From positions 188,267 to 252,266 of the forward strand of contig MU278377.1 in assembly GCA_022385755.1 (NCBI GenBank): 64,000 nt of DNA. Reading direction: 5' to 3'. Positions within the stretch are counted from its first letter, which is position 1, and each line of letters begins with the position of its first letter. The notes under the pieces were generated by a model, which did not search any database, was not told the origin of the DNA, and saw only the letters and a list, made by a program, of their open reading frames with translations. Origin of the DNA: Trametopsis cervina (Eukaryota; Basidiomycota; Agaricomycetes; Polyporales; Irpicaceae). Position numbers and translations under genes: made by a program. Below are positions 57,371 to 64,000 of this stretch, piece by piece.

Positions 57371-60300
57371 TGTAAAGCCCGCATATAATAATACGATGAA
57401 CTAAGAAACACTTTTGGGATATTATCAACGTAGGGATATAATTCATTTTCTGTGAGGACCCTGGGGTGCTTGACCCTGTATGACGCTGTGGTGTTCTAGA
57501 GCCATGCCTGCGTCGGTCTCTTTTGAACATATGATATGTCTGATGTCTTCACGTGCAGGTCCTTGGCAGTCTGAATGAAACGAGGGCGAAGCGATTATCT
57601 GATACGGGCCGGTGGGTGCTTATATTCTGACTGCTGCTCAGGGAATTGAAACTACTCTAGTCGATGCGCTACATACATATAGCGATCCTGGATAACGGGA
57701 TCTAAGTAATTCGAGCGGTCAATACAATCGTTGTGATCAGCGAACCCACCCTGCCACCGAACGCAGGATGCAAAACCATTATCGGAGTCAGGACCGTACG
57801 CGAATTTCCCGCATCAGCAAATGACCTTGTATTATAAGACCAAAGCATGGATCATCCTCTGACTTTCGGTCCCTTGAATCCAGTAAAAGGTTCATCCTCA
57901 CTCAAGAATGGCGATTGGCCATCTCGAGCGTGCCTCGACCGCAAAGCTTCACGTTTTGGTAAGACTCTTCCAATGCTCAGTCATTCATCCACTGGTGAGT
58001 TCTCCTTCTATTCCAAAGGACCCTTGGCATGCAACTGTACCGGTGTAGACTGGCCGACACTTGGCGTGAACCTGTACTCCCTGTACGGCTCATCGATCGC
58101 ACTCCCAGCTAGAAATGTCAAATAAATGTTTGGGGCCGACCCTTCGAATACTCGGGGATCGCGGCGATTTCCTTCAAGAAGTCATTGAAGCGGAGCTCGC
58201 GTGCTCACGAGCATTTCGTGTGTAATCCCGAGTGTAATATGACCTGCGTAGCTCAACGAGGTGCGGGCGACGCGTGCTTCTCTTCTTCATCTCCAAATAT
58301 GTTTCCAGGTAGGCAAGAAGGGAAACTCTCGCCACCGTACCGATTCTTGGTTGGAAGTCTGGTGAGCATTCAGCACGCTTTGGTGGCCATGGTTCTCATG
58401 TCACTCCCTAGTCTGGTATTTCCTACTCTACAGGCTCGTAAATCGACGATCGCACTGAATGCAAAGGCACCGAGCACGAAGGGCCCTCCCGCTATCATGT
58501 TCGTCCCCCTTTCTGGTCTTCTGGCAGTTGCGGTCATTATACGCACGACAAACTTCCCACAGCACCAATCTAGTCGTCCCTTCGCAAACCTTTCCCAAAC
58601 GAAGTTAATTCATTCGTCCCCGGGTTCCCATACGCGGTTGTCGACAGCCTGCATCCCCGGAAACGGTGCATGTGGACCATTCAGCTGATAGCGATATGTC
58701 TCCACTGTGCTACTCGTCCTGCAAGAAATCGAACAAACCGACCCTGCACCCGTATTTCTGTCTGTCCGCCCGTCGCACCTTGGTGGGGCGATCCTGCTCC
58801 CTCCTCCACTCTTCCACCCTCGCCACAACGATACGAGCTCGGTCGCAATTCAGGAGGGGGCTCATTGGATAACTGCTACGGTGGCACTTTCTAGACCGCT
58901 TGACCCGGTTTTCCAACTTTTTACGATCCGACATCTCAATAGATCTGGACCCCTTCCCAGTGTTCCACGCCCGTCATATGTGGGCAACACAATCGCGATC
59001 GCCTTGTCCAGGCTGTTCTGTGCCTTGCATCCATGATCCACAGCGCAGCAAGGAGCCCTTGAACTAACCATGCAAGGGTGCTAACAATAGGTGAACGTCA
59101 TACCAGGGTGCAAGCCAATCGTCCATGGAATTGCAACATACGACAGCGCTAAACGTACATGGGTATGCGCTGATGACTCGGTCGGTGCGGCTTGCCTGCG
59201 CTCCGACAAAGTATACGCGAGAAACTTTATTTGCAAGAAACTCTACTGGACAGATGTAGTAACGTAAAACATGCACCAATTCCGAAGAACCTACACGCCT
59301 CGTGCTCTCAGACGATCCATGGGCTTACTATGGTCCCCAAGCGCAGCAAAGCGATTTCCAAGTTCTTTGTCTGGTTCCCCCAATGGCTCATTAGGACTCG
59401 ACAACCGACTGTGCGTAGGCGACTGATGTACGTCCTTTGCTCTGCCTCATTTCATCACCCATGACCACAGTCTTCATTAAGGTTCCGTCTTGACAAATAA
59501 TCCCAACTCAGACGACAGAAAACTCCAGATATGATGTTTCAATCACGCTTCCTTTTCTGAACTCAGATGGCGTGTCACTCGCTGGGCAAGTCCTGCTCTA
59601 CTAAGCTAGTGTTAGCTGCATAGTTCGAGGTCCGACCGGTCGCGTAAGAACGCGCCCCGGAGGTCAAACTAGGTCATGTTTCGGACGATTCAGCTGGGGA
59701 CACCTTTTCCTACACGTCTCTACTGGTAGGAAGTAGTAGTACAGGTGGCCGGAGCGGCAGTGGATGCCATGGCAGGCGGTGATAAATCATGTCCAATAAC
59801 CAAGCTCTTCCGGACAGATGTACACAGGTGTTGTAGAGGGCCCTGCTTAGTTCTCAGCTGATCCTTCATATGCGTACCGCCGATTGGGGGTCATCCGCCG
59901 CCACAGTCCGCCCATTCTGAGCTCCGCAGATGAGCCTTTACCTGCAGCGGCGAGGCCGTTGGGCCCTTCGCGGAAAGCCCTAGGTGGCAGTCGTCGTTCC
60001 AGCCTTGTGCTGCACGCCGCGAGCCCTGGTCGTGGGGGAACGCGAGGACCAGCGAGCGGACAGAAACGACGTGAGAGATACTTGGGATGGCTGAGCGAGG
60101 GCGTCTGAGTTCGACTGCCGAGGGGCGTCACGCCAGTTCGGGCCGTGTCTCTGGGTTAAATGTGCCCTCTCGAGCCAACATCTCGAGCCGACCCTGCGAA
60201 CCCCAGCATCGCCTCAAAAGTCCCCGTCGTCGCCGTGACGCGTCTTTCCCCGTCGCCACCACGTTCGCTGCTCCCGGAGTCATTCCCGCCCTCGTCGTGC

Positions 60301-60647
60301 TTGAGTCAGACCCCGCCGTCGCGCCCAGTGTCATCACCGGGGCCGCCATCATCGTTCTACTCCGACAGTAGATTGCACTGCCATTGGTAGACAGTGTCAC
60401 GCAACCCATCGCCCATTCCACATACGCCCTTGCCACTGCCACCTCATTCTCCCGAGGACCGCAGTTCTCGTGACTCACTAAGACTCATCCCTTTGTCGTG
60501 TTCTTCATCTACTGCTTCTCTTCCAACTACCACTACATCCATATCTTCCTCTTACCCCCTCCTTTCTCACCATTCCCCCACGAGTGTCACTAGTGTTTGC
60601 AGTTTTGGCGTCGCCACAGACCGTGTTCATACATACAAATCATCAAC
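57371..60647. other. 3.3-kb stretch without a confident gene
   Basis: This lies between the MAPR and BCS1-like genes, both transcribed rightward. It should contain the BCS1-like promoter at its right end, where there is a G/C-rich block at 59870-60380. Coding-like pieces occur on both strands around 57850-59036, but none can be assembled into a gene. They may be remains of an inactive gene or mobile element. Confidence 0.35.
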
Positions 60648-63313
60648 ATGGACGCTCTCAAATCACTCGTGCAGCCCCTCGTCGGCGTCGGCGGCGGTTC
60701 CTCAATGATTGACGGCGTGAAGCTAGTCGTCCTTGGAGGAACGGTCGAGACGGCCAGAAGGATGGCAAGTTCAGGATGGTGAGTGCCTCGGTTTGATACA
60801 CATCGTCGTTATCTGGGAATACGCAAGAGAACTGACGTACGTGTTTCGCCCCCATCGCAATTAGGTCTCATTTCATCAATTGTAAGTACTCACCTGGCAA
60901 CTGGTACCTCCCCAGTGCTCACCGCTCCTCCCCTCTAGCCTTCTTCCTGACTGCACACTTCTCAGAAGAAGATTATCCGTATGACTGGCTAATGCTCTGG
61001 CTCTCGCGTAGACCAGAGTGGCAGCGGTCGCGAGAGTTCGAGACAACGACGCGCACGTCGACGCCTGGGTTCGGCTCGAGAGTGGCCGACAACTCCTTTG
61101 GCGATTCGGACGACGAAGGCGAGTCAGATGTCCCCGGAAAGATCAAGACCCGTGTCGTCTTCCAACCCACCGCAAACACGACGCACACCATATACTACAA
61201 AGGTCACTGGCTGCGCGTCTGGCGGGGGCGAAAGAACGACGGAAGCGGATGCGAGATGCTCTCGATTAGCGTCGTTGCCCGGAATAACTCCATCCTAAAG
61301 CAGCTGGTCCTGCAGGCGAAGAGGGAATATGAAGCGGAGGCTATTCATCGCATCCAGATCTATTTCGCGGATTCGCACGGCTGCTGGCGCTGGACCGACT
61401 CGCGCCACAAGAGGCCAATGTCGAGTATTGTGCTCAACCCAGGCGTGAAAGAAATGCTGCTTTCAGATACGAAGGACTTCCTCAAGTCCGAGAAGGTAAG
61501 AGTCGTCTGAGTATATTCTATAAGCGAGAACAAACGAAACGCAAGAGGAAAATGACAGTACGGGACGAACGAATAACTCCCTTGAGTGCACTTGTCCTTT
61601 TGCTATTCTCCTCATGCCTCGAACGTTTATTGTCATATAATCTCGACTGAAATTCAAAGAACATGAGTACTAATCCTATCATTACAGTGGTACGCCGACC
61701 GCGGTATTCCCTTCCGCAGAGGATATCTCCTGCATGGTGTTCCAGGATCAGGGAAGAGTTCCCTCATCCACGCTATCGCCGGGGAGCTTATGCTCGACAT
61801 CTACGTTGTCTCGCTGTCGTCGTCGTGGATAAACGACAGCACATTGACAACACTGATGGGTCGTGTGCCCGCTCGATGCATCGTCTTGCTAGAAGACCTC
61901 GACGCAGCTTTCACGAGGAGCACATCAAGAGACGAGGAGTCGACAGGAAGCCCAGAAGTGAAGGCGACGGTCAACGATAACAATGATTCGTCGCACTCAC
62001 GGAGCAGAAGGCATAAGAACGACACAATGTCTGACGTGAATACGTTGACGTTGAGCGGGTTGTTGAATGCTCTTGACGGTGTAGCCGCAAGTGAGGGCCG
62101 AATTCTATTCGCGTATGTTCCTCTCCGTCTTGTTTGCCATGCCAACCTGACATTCTTGTGCTGCCCAGGACGACAAATCACTTAGAGCGCCTGGATCCTG
62201 CGTTGTCACGTCCGGGTCGTATGGACGTCTGGGTTGAGTTTAGGAACGCATCCAAGTGGCAGGCTGAGCTCCTGTTCCGCAACTTCTTCCCTTCCACGGA
62301 CGAGGATGAGGTTGTGGAAGAGGGAGAGCTCGAAGGGATTGAATTGCCAACACCTCCGTCGCCATCTGTGGAATCCGCAAGTTCGCCGATATCGTCTTCG
62401 TTCTCGTCGATGTTCTCCTCGCTGGCGCTGGGAAGTCGCACTCCGTCTGAGTCGAATGCTTCGCTTTCCTCCTTCCCCGCTAGTAGCTCGGTGTCTGTAG
62501 CAAGTCCATCAATCCCCAGCGGAACGCCAAAGATGTCGCCAGCAGATGCATTGAAGAACCAGGCATACCTCCCACCCTCTGTCGAAGAGGAAATCGATCA
62601 ATTCAAGCACTCTGCTCCCCCTCTCGACGGCAAGACGCTCTCGAAGTTGGCCAAGGAGTTCGCCGATTCCATCCCCGACGAGGAATTCAGTGTCGCGGCG
62701 TTACAAGGCTGTAAGTTTTTTTGCTCTTCGTTCTTCGTATTCCCGGAGCAGCGTCCATGTGAACTTGTCCTGACATATTGTCTCCAGATCTCTTGAAAAA
62801 CAAGTCGCGTCCTGAGGACGCAGCAAAGAAAGCGGCAGCATGGGTTGTCAGCGAGCGCGAGATGAGGGAACGGTTGAAGAAGGAACGCGAGTTGAAGGAG
62901 AAGTTAGCGGTAAGTCCTGTCATCGATTATCCGATCAAAGTTTATTCGGCGTTTCCCGCATTATCACCCAACTTGGCAACCGTTGTACTTACGCTCTCTT
63001 CTCATTCTTCCAGCGCGAAAAGCGTCGTAAAGAGCTCCTCGAGAAGGCCGAGGAGGAAAGAAAGGCGAAAGAGGAAGCTGCTAAGAAGGCCGAGGAGGAG
63101 AAGGCGAAGACGGCGCAGGCGGCAGATGTGGTCGCGGCGCCGACCGTAGCGGTCGTTCCTCTCCCACCAGCTCAGGAGGATAAGGAGAACGCACCCGCGC
63201 AAGCAGTTCTGCTGGACGACCAGTCTGAATCGGAAACAAGCAGTTCTGGAACAAATACTCCTGCGGAAGGGCAGACAACCTGGGTCGATATCGAGGGTAC
63301 TCCTGCATGGTGA
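60648..63313 (+). CDS. BCS1-like mitochondrial AAA ATPase
   Basis: Model: join(60648..60778, 60865..60881, 60939..61495, 61688..62112, 62169..62710, 62788..62909, 63014..63313), 697 residues. The N-terminal BCS1_N domain includes a hydrophobic stretch and 'SEEDYPYDWLMLWLSRRPEW', 'TIYYKGHWLRVWRGRK' and 'NPGVKEMLLSDTKDFLKSEK'. The AAA domain has Walker A 'GVPGSGKSS' (Lys258), Walker B 'CIVLLEDLDAAF' (Glu304-Asp305) and the arginine-finger/sensor region 'LERLDPALSRPGRMDVWVEF'. BCS1 inserts the Rieske protein into complex III from the inner mitochondrial membrane. Agaricomycetes have many BCS1-like paralogues, so this need not be the orthologue. Unusual are a Ser/Asp-rich insert after Walker B, a long Ser-rich segment (about 410-490) and a Lys/Glu-rich C-terminal coiled coil. 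Exon 2 is only 17 nt. Confidence 0.9.
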
Positions 63314-64000
63314 CTACACAACGATCCCCCGCTAGAGGCTCAAGTGGACGAAGTCGACGGAGCGTTGTTGACCTCGGCTTCGACTACTGAAAGCCCTGCT
63401 AATGTTGCTGTCCCTCGCTTACAGTTACCCGCCGCTGCTAATGGACTCGTCCTGCGTCACGCGGGTGGCTTTGCATTGATACAGTTCTTCATGCATAATT
63501 ATTTGCTTCGACTGTACGTATTGCTCCAACTGGCACTCTTCGGAAATCTTCAGCTTCCATGAACCAGCCTCGCATGAAGATGCCTCGCTGTTCATCCTGG
63601 ACCTTTCGTGCTTCTCCCATCATTTTGCTGTGCTTTATTGCTTTTCACTGTACACTTTCTTCTGCATCCACCATCATTCCCCACCCTTCATCTCCATCCA
63701 CTGTTATCCCTTCGTGTGCTATCCCCGTAATTTTGCATCGCGCTCATCCATACCATCTTCTATCGTATTCTGCTAATCCCTCAGAATTCGCCCGACCTCC
63801 GCTCTATTCTTTATCTTCATACGTCCATCCCCATTCCCAATCGCGCACCCCCTAAACACATCCCCCACACGCTCCTCACGCCGCTGCTGTCTTAGATGAG
63901 TCATAATGATCATTCATGGTATTATCCATCATCGATGAGGAAGTCTGTTGACTCTGTTGAGCGCAGTGATTGCCACTCCAAGCGGGTTGAGTCTGATAGG
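63314..64000. other. 3' flank of the BCS1-like gene
   Basis: 687 bp to the window edge. C/T-rich, with short frames only. No gene supported. Confidence 0.4.

Noticed and set aside
58185..58688. Plus-strand frame of 167 codons with a hydrophobic stretch
   Set aside because: It overlaps equally coding-like minus-strand blocks, has no phase-consistent extension on either side, and its hydrophobicity comes from C/T-rich DNA.
1..64000. tRNA, rRNA, CRISPR or biosynthetic gene cluster
   Set aside because: I looked for T-loop (GGTTCGA) and box A patterns with a fitting stem and found none. There are no direct-repeat/spacer arrays, and the oxygenase has no biosynthetic neighbours. A tRNAscan-SE run would be decisive for tRNAs.

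Overview
This window looks like nuclear DNA from a mushroom-forming fungus (Basidiomycota, probably Agaricomycetes). Nearly every gene is split by many short introns, mostly 49-70 nt, with GT...AG ends and a CTRAY-like branch point near the acceptor. The protein set is also typical of that group: a DUF6593 protein, an expanded-type BCS1 AAA ATPase, Zn2Cys6 regulators, a long ArAE/FUSC transporter and a Sec2-type exchange factor. I rebuilt each gene by reading splice sites by eye. In every complete model the exon lengths sum to a multiple of three with matching phases, which is the main support for the coordinates. Nothing here comes from a database search.

Layout. 1-1760 (minus): a Zn2Cys6 transcription factor cut by the window edge. 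1761-7034: gene-free. 7035-12103 (minus): a C2-domain protein, a 2-oxoglutarate/Fe(II) oxygenase and a DUF6593 protein. 13602-17332: a Sec2-like Rab exchange factor (plus) facing a PWWP chromatin protein (minus). 19333-22365 (plus): COG3 of the Golgi tethering complex. 22066-30370: a locally duplicated block with three copies of an unrecognised gene family (called X1, X2, X3 here) spaced about 2 kb apart. It also holds a truncated copy of the COG3 3' end and a truncated copy of the 5' end of a HAD phosphatase gene. 29171-31533: the intact HAD phosphatase, divergent from a LAMTOR1/Ragulator-like gene. 31989-35716 (minus): a multi-pass membrane protein, then a Ser/Thr kinase that may be fused to an N-terminal membrane domain. 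35717-42401: mostly gene-free, with a decayed gene and a tandem array of about 150-bp units. 42402-44725 (plus): a second Zn2Cys6 factor, followed by a one-orientation cluster of CGGAC motifs. 46938-57370: an OB-fold (shieldin-2-like) gene divergent from a 1257-residue ArAE/FUSC transporter, then API5 divergent from a Dap1/MAPR haem protein. 60648-63313 (plus): a BCS1-like AAA ATPase.

The conserved genes are ordinary housekeeping functions: Golgi traffic (COG3, Sec2), TORC1/lysosome signalling (LAMTOR1-like), chromatin (PWWP), DNA repair or telomere OB-fold, sterol/haem (MAPR), mitochondria (BCS1) and mRNA/cell survival (API5). They do not form an obvious pathway or biosynthetic cluster. The least explained part is the 22-30 kb block: the X family has conserved exon structure, membrane segments and a shared C-terminal domain that I cannot assign. 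The possible membrane-kinase fusion at 33662-35716 comes next.
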